NCBI RefSeq assembly: GCF_910592395.1
Contig: NC_088315.1
Span: 9,116,501-9,180,500 of the forward strand
Direction: 5' to 3'
Source: Lineus longissimus
Taxonomy: Eukaryota; Nemertea; Pilidiophora; Heteronemertea; Lineidae
DNA: 64,000 nucleotides
Shown here: positions 11,396-21,900 of the stretch, in pieces
Layout of the letters: every line of letters starts with the position of its first letter
Numbering within the stretch: the stretch's first letter is position 1
The notes under the pieces: generated by a model
The model's input: the letters and a program-made list of their open reading frames with translations, nothing else
Databases searched by the model: none
What the model was told of the DNA's origin: nothing
Translations under genes and position numbers: made by a program

Positions 11396-12526
11396 ATGCA
11401 GTTTTTGATATCTCCTCAATCTATGAAACAAGGTCACAACCCACCCAACGACATTATGGACTCTACCTGGTCTCGCCTCTTCTCGGATGAAGCTGCCTCG
11501 AATAACCAGATATTGAGTGGCTTCGGAGACTTCAGGGGCGTCAAGCCCAACTCCCTTACGCAGCCCAACGTCTGCAGCAACCAACAGATCTGGTCGGTTG
11601 AGACAAACGTCAGAGGATTCACCCCAAGTGAGATTTCTCTGGTAATCAACGGCTCTAACTTGGTCGTCCATTGTGTTCATAAGGATAGCAAGTCTCGCCG
11701 CGAGTCGAAGAAGCAATTTACCCTGCCGAAGCAAGTCAAGAATACCGACCTCGTCTCGACGGTAAACAACGGCATCCTGAAGATATCGCTCAAGGCAGGA
11801 ACTGGTGGTACGGCGACGAATGATGCGCCCAAGCCAACGAGGACTCAGGCGCCACCAGCAATGCCGGCAACTCAGAAGCCACCGAGCTCAAGAACGGACG
11901 CGACAAGGCCAACGGGCAGGAATGCGCTTGCCGACATTTTGGGCGCGCTCAACAAAGATGATATCGTTCCAGCACTTTCGGCCAAGAAACCGGTTTTTGC
12001 TGAGCAGTCGCAGATGTCATCACCAGGTCTTTCAAGAATGACAGCACCTGCTGCTGAGCCGCCGAAAACGCCTGATTTTGAACAAGATCTCCGCAATAAA
12101 CAGATATCGGACAGCCTGAGGGCCTTGCGGCTGGTCCAGTCAGATGCCGAGATCCCAGAGAGAAAGATGCATCTGTCGGTCTCCAATCACTTCGAACCGG
12201 AAAAGGTGGTCACCACTGAGGAGAACGGGAACGTGACCACGCGGACTGAGAGGAACACTCTGCTCCCGGACGGCACGGCCAAGACTATCAGGGTGGTCAC
12301 CAGTATCCACGGTCCAGGAGGCCCGAAGAAAGTCTCGGAAAAGACGAACACTATACGGAAGATCCAGTCGCCTGGTGGAGGAACGGCTATAGTCAAGAGA
12401 ATAGTGGTCAAGTCACAGACGAAGGCGAGCCAGGGACAACCTAAAGCGGCGCCAACACGAATGACCAACGGCGGACCTTCAAATTCCTTTGACTGGGGAT
12501 CAATCGCCAACCTGGGCAAGATTTAG
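11396..12526 (+). CDS. Small heat-shock-like protein with alpha-crystallin domain and long C-terminal extension
   Basis: An intronless 376-aa ORF. Residues ~64-134 fit an alpha-crystallin (HSP20) domain: WSVETNVRGFTPSEISLVI resembles beta-strands 2-3, NLVVHCVH the next strands, KKQFTLPKQV the conserved F-x-LP segment, and NNGILKISL the closing G-I-L strand. Small heat-shock proteins are ATP-independent chaperones that oligomerise around this domain. The ~240 residues after it are unusual. First comes a Pro/Thr/Ala/Arg-rich linker, then a region with FEPEKVVTTEENGNVTTRTE and Arg/Lys/Val-rich segments that I do not recognise; most family members end soon after the domain. No clear C-terminal IxI motif is seen. 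The first ATG is used as start; Met21 is an alternative. A TATA box lies upstream and AATAAA at 12604-12609. Confidence 0.8.
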   Translation: MQFLISPQSMKQGHNPPNDIMDSTWSRLFSDEAASNNQILSGFGDFRGVKPNSLTQPNVCSNQQIWSVETNVRGFTPSEISLVINGSNLVVHCVHKDSKSRRESKKQFTLPKQVKNTDLVSTVNNGILKISLKAGTGGTATNDAPKPTRTQAPPAMPATQKPPSSRTDATRPTGRNALADILGALNKDDIVPALSAKKPVFAEQSQMSSPGLSRMTAPAAEPPKTPDFEQDLRNKQISDSLRALRLVQSDAEIPERKMHLSVSNHFEPEKVVTTEENGNVTTRTERNTLLPDGTAKTIRVVTSIHGPGGPKKVSEKTNTIRKIQSPGGGTAIVKRIVVKSQTKASQGQPKAAPTRMTNGGPSNSFDWGSIANLGKI

Positions 12527-12603
12527 CCCCTGGTAGCGGTTTGCGACTCTCTCGGTAATGACTTCGTCAAGGATTGAACATTGTGACTTTGAAACTTTCC
12601 AAT

Positions 12604-12609
12604 AATAAA
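12604..12609 (+). terminator. Poly(A) signal AATAAA for the alpha-crystallin-domain gene
   Basis: AATAAA lies 78 bp after the stop codon, inside AATAATAAAATTG, giving a short 3' UTR. Confidence 0.7.
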
Positions 12610-13940
12610 ATTGCAACTAAATAAGGCTCGTAAAAATAATCGTAAAATACGTTCAGCTATACCCGGATGGTTTTCGTCAACGGAACTGATAATACGTGAA
12701 ACGCTATCAACTGTTAACTGGACGGACAGTCACAGAATATGGACTTCCATGAGCAGAAGCTGGTCGCACACTTTGGGAACAGTCTTTAACAATTATTATT
12801 TAACTGCTTATTTAGTTTGAACTATCTTACCATTCTAAATCTCCAGCATGATTCACAATTCTTCACATTTGACCCGAGAGTCAACGACATGTAATAAAAG
12901 CTTTAAACTGAATCTATATCTTGTCAGTCGTTTCAATTTGTTACATGTTGTATTGTGTACCCCTTGTAGACAGCTTCATACGAGTGACTCAATTTGTTTC
13001 GAGTTTACCGCAAATGCTGGGAGCCATGATGGCAGCCAAAGACAAATTGGTACAGATGCACCTTCCCTGGGTGTCAATCTCTCTCCCTGCTATAGTCGGG
13101 AGTGGTCGGGGTGTCCACCCTCCACGAGATAGGTGATGTCCCCTATAGACTCCACAGCCGTGTCAGCACCTCCAGGGTGAGCAGAGGACGGCGACCGACT
13201 CCATCAGATATCGCTATCTCCTGCTATCACACGCATGCACTCCGGATGCAGTGTTTATGTTTATGATGACGTATGAGCTGCCTAGCTAGGTATTGTACTA
13301 CCTCAGTTTATAAGACGAAGCCAAAAAAATTAACAAAAGTTGATTCATTAAACGAAATCTTAATAATACTTTTACATAACAAAACATCCGAGTTTTAACA
13401 CCAACAGTGCACGAAACTATATATGGTAAACGTAAATTTACTTGCCCAATGGTTCAATTCAAAGTTTAGAAACAGAGAAGAGCTAAATAATGTGCTAAGA
13501 CAAGCAAATGTTCAGAAACGTAATAGACAAGTTAAGAAACGGAAAAGTCGAGACGGATGAAGAAACATGATAGAGAATGCAAAGAGAGGTTTCAAGGTTT
13601 GTCAGCGTAATCGATAACAAACTGGTAGAGTTTTCAGTCATCTTTACAAACATGAATGAATGGTCCAGACTAAACGTAATGAAAACGTTAAAAATCATAA
13701 TCAGAATAGTCGAGACATTTATATGTAGAAACATGATAGAGAGGTTTGGAATGTCCAGTTGACCAACGCATGTACTTATAATTCTCTTTACATGCAGTGC
13801 TCCCCGTCCCCCGGCCCTGGTATAGGCCTCCCGATCAATGGTTCTCCATGTCTCCGCTAGGGTCTAGCCAGCCCTTCGCACCCCTTTCGAAAGGAGAGTC
13901 AGTCCACTGACAGGAAGCCTATAAATAACACCCAATGATG
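12610..13940. other. Intergenic between convergent genes, nothing recognised
   Basis: No plausible coding exon or RNA gene is seen on either strand. There are short direct repeats around 13540-13750 (phrases such as AAACATGATAGAGA occur twice). The region separates the (+) alpha-crystallin-domain gene from the 3' end of the (-) unknown gene. Confidence 0.5.
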
Positions 13941-13941
13941 G

Positions 13942-13947
13942 TTTATT
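13942..13947 (-). terminator. Poly(A) signal for the minus-strand unknown gene
   Basis: AATAAA on the minus strand (TTTATT on plus), 87 bp beyond the stop codon at 14034. The position is suitable for the 3' end of that transcript. Confidence 0.55.
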
Positions 13948-14033
13948 TAAATGTCCATGTGGAAATGCAGCACTCCAGATTGGACAAAACGACCGGAAAT
14001 CTCCCCAATTTCTGATTGTCGGAAACCCCAATT

Positions 14034-16225
14034 CTAGATTGTATGCAAATTATTGTCATCGTCATCATCGTCCTCGGATTCCGCCAACCCTTTCGTCATC
14101 ATTGTCCACTTGCGCGCCATCCGCGACGCGGTGAAAAAGTCATCGTCTGCGTCTTCCTGGGCCTTTTTATACATCTGCACCGCCTCGAAAAATGTCTCGA
14201 TTCTCTTACTCAGCGGTTCTTTCTTTTTCGGTTTTGATTTAGTCTCCATAACTTCCGTCATGACCGCATCGTTTGGATCCACGAAACGTGTTCGGTAGGG
14301 CGGAGGAGCAGACGCCAGCGGCCTGATGACGTCTTCCTCCTGAGTGAAGTCTTTCTGCTCCACTTGGAGTTCCTTGTCAACATTTTGTTCCAGTTCGGTT
14401 GAGTTTGACCTTTGCTGCCTGCTACGCCTCCTACCTTCTGCTCCGTCATTCCGCATCCCCGCCAGGGCTGACATCGTCACGTTGCGACGCGAGGTCATTT
14501 CCTTGAACAGCCTGAAAAAATATAAATTAGAGCGAATTGAGGAAAATTAACACATACTATACGGTCAAACACGATGGGCCATTAGGCCCCACGGGCGGCG
14601 CTGATAGCCAAGGGCCGGGATTGTCGACACGTGGTGGACTACCAATCGAACAGGTGCCATGGTAACAGCGTGCGGCCAAGAGAGGAACCTTGTCGAACAC
14701 CTCGTCTCACTTTCAACAGTTAGACGTTCCGAGACGCCTCCAGTGTAAATTTCTCATTCTACGTTAGCATTTTACTTCGTAATGATCCAAATAGTAAAAT
14801 ATATAAATCATTTTTCTCATGTGAAATATCGCGGGTAGGTTCTATAGAATTTAGTTGAATTATGCATGCTTGATATATGGTATGCTATTCGTACATGAGA
14901 AAAAGTAAAACCCGCCCATAGTCTCAATTCGCGCTTACAGTATAAACATGTAGGCTACACTTACTTGCAGACGACAAATATGTGTTAGATTGTGATCGTT
15001 ATTTCGGCATTAGAGTCAAGAAGATTAAAGAAGTTAATACCACAGTGAAGCAGGAAAATTAACGGTGTTTTCAACTTAGTCGTCAACCGGTGACTGCCAG
15101 ACTCCGCACAGAGACATACATTATTGACAGTAACATGCGTAATGTTTGGAGTTTACCTCGTTTTCCGCCCCGTCTTTCGGCTTTGGATCTTTAGGTTTTT
15201 TCAGATACCTGACGAGTAAAGATTGAAACAAAGCGTGACTTCTTCTCAGTTGCAAGGTGAGGTGGATGTGAGCAGGCAAGGGAGTGACGACACTGCGGGG
15301 GCAGGACTCCTCGCCCACAGAAAGACTGCACCGCCTCGCGAGTGTGACGTTCATGGGATGGGTTGTTAAAACCTAATTAGAGCGTCATGTGAGACCACAT
15401 GTAACATGAAAAGTTATATATCAGTTATAGGTTATGCCGCACACTGAGCAACCCATTGCTACATGTAACTCATCGCAATTATAGTTCGATGTATAGTTGC
15501 AATGAATCGAGTTGAAATGAATTGTAATTAGATAATATAATTTGTTGTTAAAAGATAACTCCAGGGGAGTGGAACACTATAAGCGCAAATTATCACAAAT
15601 TACGGCAATAGGTCACTTTCCACCAGAAAAGGACTTTCCGGGGGCTGTCACCATGGTCACTGAAAAGTGGTGCGCGCGGGAGACCTGCTTTGTTAATTAG
15701 TGCGTTCAGGAAAAGCAACGCAAGCGTATACGTTCGCGTTTAAATTGCCCAAAAGGATATTGGAATATATGGTCAATGTGAATTAATTACAAAGTTTTAG
15801 TGCAAGTTCTATGCTTTAGAAAAACCAAGCAAGCCAGTTGAGCACTTACTTGAGATATGTCGGGTCCCTGTCCGAATCACACCGCTTCAGGTTCCGTAAG
15901 AAGTCTAGCACCTCGAGCCGCTCGTGGTCCAGCTCCGTGATGCTGGCCACTTTCTCGCGCTCCACTTGGGCCAGGGTCTTCCTGAGAGTCATGTCAGCCA
16001 GGTTGTTCTTGTTGTTGACCAGGGCCCGGGCCTGCGGAGAGGGTTGGCTCGGGTCGATCATCCTGGTGAGGAGAATTAAGAGATGATGGGCAAAGGTGGC
16101 GAGGGACCATGAAGCTATTAGACGAGGACGATGTTGAGAGATATGATGAGGAGGAGGAGAAAGAGGAGGAGAAGGAGAAGGTGACGATGACAATGTTGGT
16201 GAAGACGGTGTTGGTGAAAATGACG

Positions 16226-16256
<31 letters not shown>

Positions 16257-16433
16257 TGATGATGCCCTTTAACAATGTGTATTGGCTTTGGGACGCGCAT
16301 ACCGCTTTTTAACCATTTGGAGACCATTGGCATTGGACGCCACTCACCCTGTGCTGCCTCGTCGACCCTTATGAGCACCACACTCGATCACGGGTAAAAC
16401 TCCGGGGAACTCGGCAGAATCTATGATATCCAT
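14034..16433 (-). CDS. Unknown multi-exon gene, predicted ~273 aa
   Basis: I do not recognise the family. Exons on the minus strand: 16433-16348 (starts MDIIDSAEFPG), 16062-15850, 15208-15157, and a last exon ending at 14034. Junctions 1-2 and 2-3 have GT-AG sites and keep frame (…STGMIDPSQ…; …PTYLKYLKKP…). Exon 2 encodes a charged helical stretch (LRKTLAQVEREKVASITE). The end of exon 3 is Lys/Pro-rich. The last exon encodes 154 aa from its first ATG: basic RRRSRQQR, PPPYRTRF, a predicted helix KRIETFFEAVQMYKKAQ, and an acidic tail DDDDDD. The exon 3-4 join is uncertain. The first AG (exon from 14511) breaks frame; one 10 nt further (from 14501) keeps it. A donor-like GTAAGT at ~14963 with no acceptor upstream suggests an alternative first exon, so the last exon could belong to a separate short transcript. 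Soluble, no membrane segment. Confidence 0.6.
15850..16062 (-). CDS. Exon 2 of the unknown minus-strand gene
   Basis: A 71-codon-equivalent exon bounded by CTCACCAG and a GTAAGT donor. It encodes MIDPSQPSPQARALVNNK, then a charged alpha-helical segment ending LDFLRNLKRCDSDRD. This is the best-supported exon of the gene, since both flanking splice phases agree with its neighbours. Confidence 0.65.
16208..16263. repeat. GAY trinucleotide microsatellite
   Basis: GACGACGACGACG followed by ATGATGATGACGATGATGATG, in intron 1 of the minus-strand gene. Flanking sequence is also purine-rich (GAGGAGGAG). It reads as Asp/Val/Ile runs in spurious ORFs. Confidence 0.85.
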
Positions 16434-18900
16434 CGTCAATGTTTAAAGAATTATTTCGGGGTCAAATAAAATTATGGGTGAACGTGGTAAATCGAATTTC
16501 ACCACCCTTCTCCTTGGTATAGCCACTATAGAGATCAACATGTGATCATCTTAAAATGTCTCTGCACGCATCCTCTTGTCAACACTTCAGCGAAGAAGTC
16601 CATGGTTTTCACAAGATTTGATTATTGATGTCGTCAATAAGCCTTCCTTTTTCCGTTGACAGGCTACACCTTGATTGATTCATATGACTCGTCCATAGTT
16701 TACAAATATGAGGTTGTGGTTCTTGATTTATCAAAGGTTTCCGTATTATTCCGGCGAAAGAACCAATTAAAGACTCATCCGTTTATTCTAAACGGATATA
16801 ATCAGCACAAGGTTGTATAAATTTTTGGCCTGCAGCTATACTCATCAATCGGGTCTTTAAACCGGAGGAAACAATGCGACAAAACTCAGGTAGGCCTTAA
16901 TGGCCTGCTGTAGCTGAAATGTCTTCACCCCAAATGACCGAACTGAAAAGATTTTTACCGGTTTTAGGATATCACGGTTAATTGAACATCATTCTCCAAG
17001 GTGTCTATAGTGTGTGAATTAACTTGAATGGAAGAAGGCTTTTGTGGTATTTTGAAATTGTCAAATAATCCGATTGATGATAGTTTGATTGCATATAGAC
17101 CTCGACGTATTTGGCATAACTAAGTATGCTGAATACAAAATAACATGCTTATTATTCAGTCCAAATTAGGGTGTTTTTTTCTCGTAACATTCTTGCGCTC
17201 TGCGCATTCTCATACTTACAGGCCTATACCTACTGGATATAGGGGAGCATCAAACTCGCCCAGTCTACCGACATTTTAATTTTTTTCTAAAATTCAAATA
17301 AGTTTGCGCAAAAAAGCGCGGCACATTTGCCCATGTCCTTGTAAGTTGATTTCAACCCCTGATTTCCCCACGATGACATGAATGGATCACTATAATATTT
17401 ACCTCTTCTAAAAAAATGCGTGTATTCCCTGATGAAATTCCTCAAAAGTTCCATTCGAATACGAATTTGCAGTTAATCAAGGCGTACACATGCAGGTTAC
17501 GTTTTTGTCGATTCAAAATCTCCTCAGTCGTCTTAGTGCAATTCCTCCTTTTGGCCTTTAATTTAGGACTTTTTCGGTTTTCGCGTGCAAATGTTTCGTG
17601 TTATGTAGCTTACAAAATGTTTCCTCGAATGTTTCACAATACAAATTGTTTTATGACCCTTCTTTCCTCGTCCGAAAACATATTCGCCCAAAAGTAAATG
17701 ACGGCTATTTAAAATTAAATAAACGTAAATCGTTTTGGCATCTGCACAATTTCGCTTCGAGTTGTGTAACTCATGAGAAAGAAAATACAAAATGTTATGT
17801 TTCTTAGGAGGTATCATTAGGCCTAAGCATTTTTAAAACTTTGCCATATACTTTAAACAGTATTTGTATTACTTCAATGAACCAGGCCTGGGAAGCTTAG
17901 AGTTTGTTGTTTAGCAGTTAAGCCAGGATTTAGCGGATAAGTCCCGGTCTCCCTGGTTGTGATTAATAGGCTTTGTAGTTATTCCCATACAGATATATTA
18001 GACCAAGGTCCTCAAGGTGAGAAGTCAGGCACTAGTATAGCGCGAGTTGCCGCCTTTTCGGACAACCCCTCAAAACTCCCGATGCAGGCAACTCACCCTG
18101 ACATAACCACTGTTTTTCACTATACTTCCCCTGTCGATATATTTGTATATGACGAAGGAGTAAAAAAACCTGAATCTCACAGGATGCAGGCGACGACTAT
18201 GCCAGGAGAAAGTCACAGAGTAACTATAGTCGAATAAATAGATATTCATTAGTTGACTAATCGGCATCCTGAGATTCAGATTCTCCTTTTGAAATATCGA
18301 GAGACACCGGAGGAGTATACTGAAACCACAAGTTATGCCATGGATCAGGACTAGTCGGCGGGTGTCGAAGCAAAATAGCTCGTTTTGGCGATAACTCGCA
18401 GTGCGGGGATGCGTGCCTTACTGGTGGGACAGCACAATAGAAAAAGGACGCGCTGAAGCCTGAATATTTCCTGCCTAAATATCGTCCTGTTGCCCGCGGG
18501 ACGCAATGGACTGCCCCGGGAGTCTAAATAGGCCCTTGGCCTAGGCTATACTTCAAGATCCGACGAACATGAATGTATAAGCAGTTAACGCAAAGGAGGC
18601 GTGGAGGAAGAAGAAGAAATCATTCAGCCATTCTGAGTTCCGGAAAAACTATAGATCAAAATGTTCTGTCGTATTTTCTGAATTACGACCACCTTCTCCT
18701 TACAGTACACGTTCCTTTTTGTTACTTCTGGTGTTCGCTTTGCCTTGTTTATTGTGATTACTATTGCATCTGGATCTTCTATAAACATCAGTGTGTTTCG
18801 CAGTCCTTACCATGTTTAATCGCCTCCCTCCCTCCCTCCCTCCCTCACCCTCAAGTCCCCTTACATCCTCACGTTGTAGGCAGTTTTAAATTTCCCGCCA
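16434..18900. other. Intergenic between divergent genes, nothing recognised
   Basis: This holds the unmarked upstream regions of the minus-strand unknown gene and the plus-strand SR protein gene. No convincing TATA box, coding exon or structured RNA is seen. A CCCT simple repeat lies at 18822-18848, close to the SR gene. Confidence 0.5.
18822..18848. repeat. CCCT tetranucleotide repeat
   Basis: About six CCCT units lie about 110 bp upstream of the SR gene start codon, so this could be promoter or 5' UTR sequence. Confidence 0.8.
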
Positions 18901-18957
18901 CAGCAATTTCATCGAGTGCCTTGTTCCGGCTGCGAATCATCGGCCTCGACCACAAAC

Positions 18958-21900
18958 ATGTCGCGACGAACAGAGAAAGGCTCGCTGTTTATTGGGCGCT
19001 TGTCCAAAGACATCAGAACACGCGATTTAGACGAAGTATTCGAAAAATATGGCCCTGTTGATAGATGTGACATTAAGTATGGTATGTGTTGGTGCCGGTT
19101 TGGTGTTATTTACTTCGATATTTATCACGTAAAACGAGTTTGAAGAAGATCCGAAATCGGGTTTGTGTCTTGCGAGTTCGAATCTGCGGCTTGTTGTTTT
19201 GTAAATTTTTGGTGAGAAAAACATCCCGATTTTATGCTGATACTTCTCACAAAACGATATATTTTTACCTTTTATAAATAAATGAAACATTGACCTGATG
19301 TTTCTAGTTTTACCTTGTTTTTTCTTCCTCTCATTCCTTCAGCATAGCAGTTTAAAAAGCGCATAATTATAGAATCGGAATTTTTCGTGAGGCGGCCATC
19401 TTTGATTTGTGTGCTGAATACAAAAACAACATAAAATAAATCTTCCGAGATGATAGTTACCTACGTCATGTAGGCCTACATGTGTTTTTTGCCTAGTTGA
19501 TTATGCTGGTAAGAAGGCATTTGACCGCATATCCAATACTACCATACGACACTTAAGAAGTTTGCCCAGAAGTGGCGATGGTACGATTTGGCACTAGCAC
19601 TAGCACTAGTATAGTCTCTCCCATTGTCCAACCAAGCGCACCGTCGCAACTTCCGGGCCAACTTCTTAAGTGTCGTATGCATGCAGAGACCATGTTCTGG
19701 CAAAATCACTAACGTCAACGACAGAAGTGAACGTACATGGTTGACTCTGCGACAGAGACCGGAAATTCCAATTTAGCTTCAGCGCGGAGCGCTATCACTA
19801 TCGGAATCAATCCTAGAGTAGAGGCTTTAAAAAAGGGATGGCTTATAACATGTATAAATAAGCCAAATATTGTTCTGTAGGCCATTTCCAGATACGCAAG
19901 TACCACCTCGGGTTGGGAAAACCAACCATATTTACAAGAGGTTTTCATGATCAAAGATGCCGGATACATGCGTCTGGAGCCATAGCCTGATGTCTTTGAA
20001 GATCTATTGAAAAGATGGTTGGTGTTTCCGACCCTAAGTTGTACAGGGATATTTCACAAAAGGCCTATTGTGCTCCTTAATTTCTGAGCTATGTATATCC
20101 TTTTTTCTTCAGGTGCTGAGATGGGTGAGTGATGGCTTAGAGGACGTCATGATGCAGGAGTTGACTTGCCCAAGTGATAGAGAGCTGAGATTGCATTTTG
20201 CCTTTAAAAGATCTTTGTTTTGAATGTCATGAGATCATTCTAAGATAGATGTTTAAAAGAGTTACCTTCAGACTGAAATTATGAAATATCATTGCTTAAG
20301 AACAATGCTTAACTAAGGTTACAACTGGCTTACAGTACTGCTGTGCTGCAGTGCACATTTTTGGTGATATAGGCAAATACATACCTTGTAGCAATTTTGA
20401 CCAGTTATCAACATGGAATGTTACCACTAACACCAGGTCAGCTTGCCTCACATCTTAATCTCTCTTGAAACTGTTCTAATCGATAAAACTTGACTTTACA
20501 GCCTATGCCTTCGTCGATTTTGCCGATCGTCTAGATGCAGAGGTAAGATATTATCCAGCCCTTTGACATTTTTAACCAGTAAATAGAATTTTGGTGAATG
20601 ATTCGAAAACATAAATACCAATGCCATCCTGCCGTAAGGGTTGGGGTAAGGCCTAGGCCTATATCTGCCAGAATGGACTTGTTGCCATGACCCAGTGACA
20701 CCATCTTGACTCGAGGGGTTCAGTTTCAGAATATACTTGAGTCGTCTGTGTGATTGCAATACTATCACATGTTTGATGAAGGCCCATACATTGCCCCAAA
20801 AAGTCCTGAAAACTTGTTGTGTGCACAAGTATAGCTTAATAATTTCCTTGTGTAAAGTCGATGATAAACTAAGCTGATACCGAATGAAAGTTGTACATGT
20901 GTGTGGACCTTCCATTTTTGAAGTTTTCGTCTGTTTGAAAATGCAGTAGATTTGAGAAATTGCGTACAAAAACTCTGCCTAGCCAAGTGTCCAGACTTTC
21001 TGTCTCGTAAAAAAGCTTATAAAGTTTAGTTGCTTATGATTGAATTTGGTCAACTCTTAGGCTGTGTTGGCGTGTTTGTCTTGTTATCCAGATAAAAGTA
21101 ATTCCCGAAATTGTACGTCTGTTAGTGTAATGAAACGATTGTTTACTAAACAAGGTCTTGATTTACAACTGGTAGTTCGAAAGGTGCCATTCTACATCAT
21201 CAAACCAGCATGATACTGACGTAATGCCTGGTACGAAGTACAAGCTCAAGGATGGCGCCTACACTGGACTGGTGTTACTTGGCTTTTGGTGCCTTGGTGC
21301 GCGTTAGATTTTCCAAGTGCAAGTCTTGGTGTGGTGAACATGGACAGGGCAAGACCGATGTCACGCAAGCGGACGATGCTATCTTCCCTAGATTTGTCAA
21401 GTTTTTCCCAATTACTCATTGCTCTTTGTTTTGTCTACAGGTCTAAATCATGCCACTGGCAGTAAATGAATACCCCAGTTGAGTTAGGCCAGGCCACCTT
21501 GCGCCAAGAGTCATAAGAGCCAATGTCGTGCCATGCCATGTTTTAGCCTCACCCTTACCCCGGTGGCCAGGTCATCTAGTGTCAGCTCAGCTATACCCAT
21601 AGCTCGTCTTAGCCAGGGAGCCAAGTGCCGTCGCATAGCCATGTGACAGTACACAAAGCCGATCTTGGTGGCCAGTTTGCCTGTTCGGTTTTTGCCAGCG
21701 AGACCAGTGCCGAATCTTAGCCATGGTTGCCCGTTCTCAAATAGCCAGTGCCGTTGCGAGACCAGTGCCGTTGCATAGCCCATGTGACAGCTGCCTAAAG
21801 CCGAATTTGAATGATAGCCAGTTTGCCCGCTCTCTGTCATCACCATTAAGTCATTGCCAATAGACAGGGAGCACTCTTTCTTGACCACAGTTAAGCGTGT

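Noticed and set aside
16118-16381. ORFs with His/Arg or Asp/Val runs
   Set aside because: Produced by the GAY/GAG simple repeats in an intron of the minus-strand gene.
18573-19061. 162-aa ORF overlapping the SR gene start
   Set aside because: Out of frame with the RRM exon and containing no recognisable domain.
21511-21888. 125-aa minus-strand ORF
   Set aside because: Lies over an internal repeat in SR gene intron 2 and has no recognised domain.
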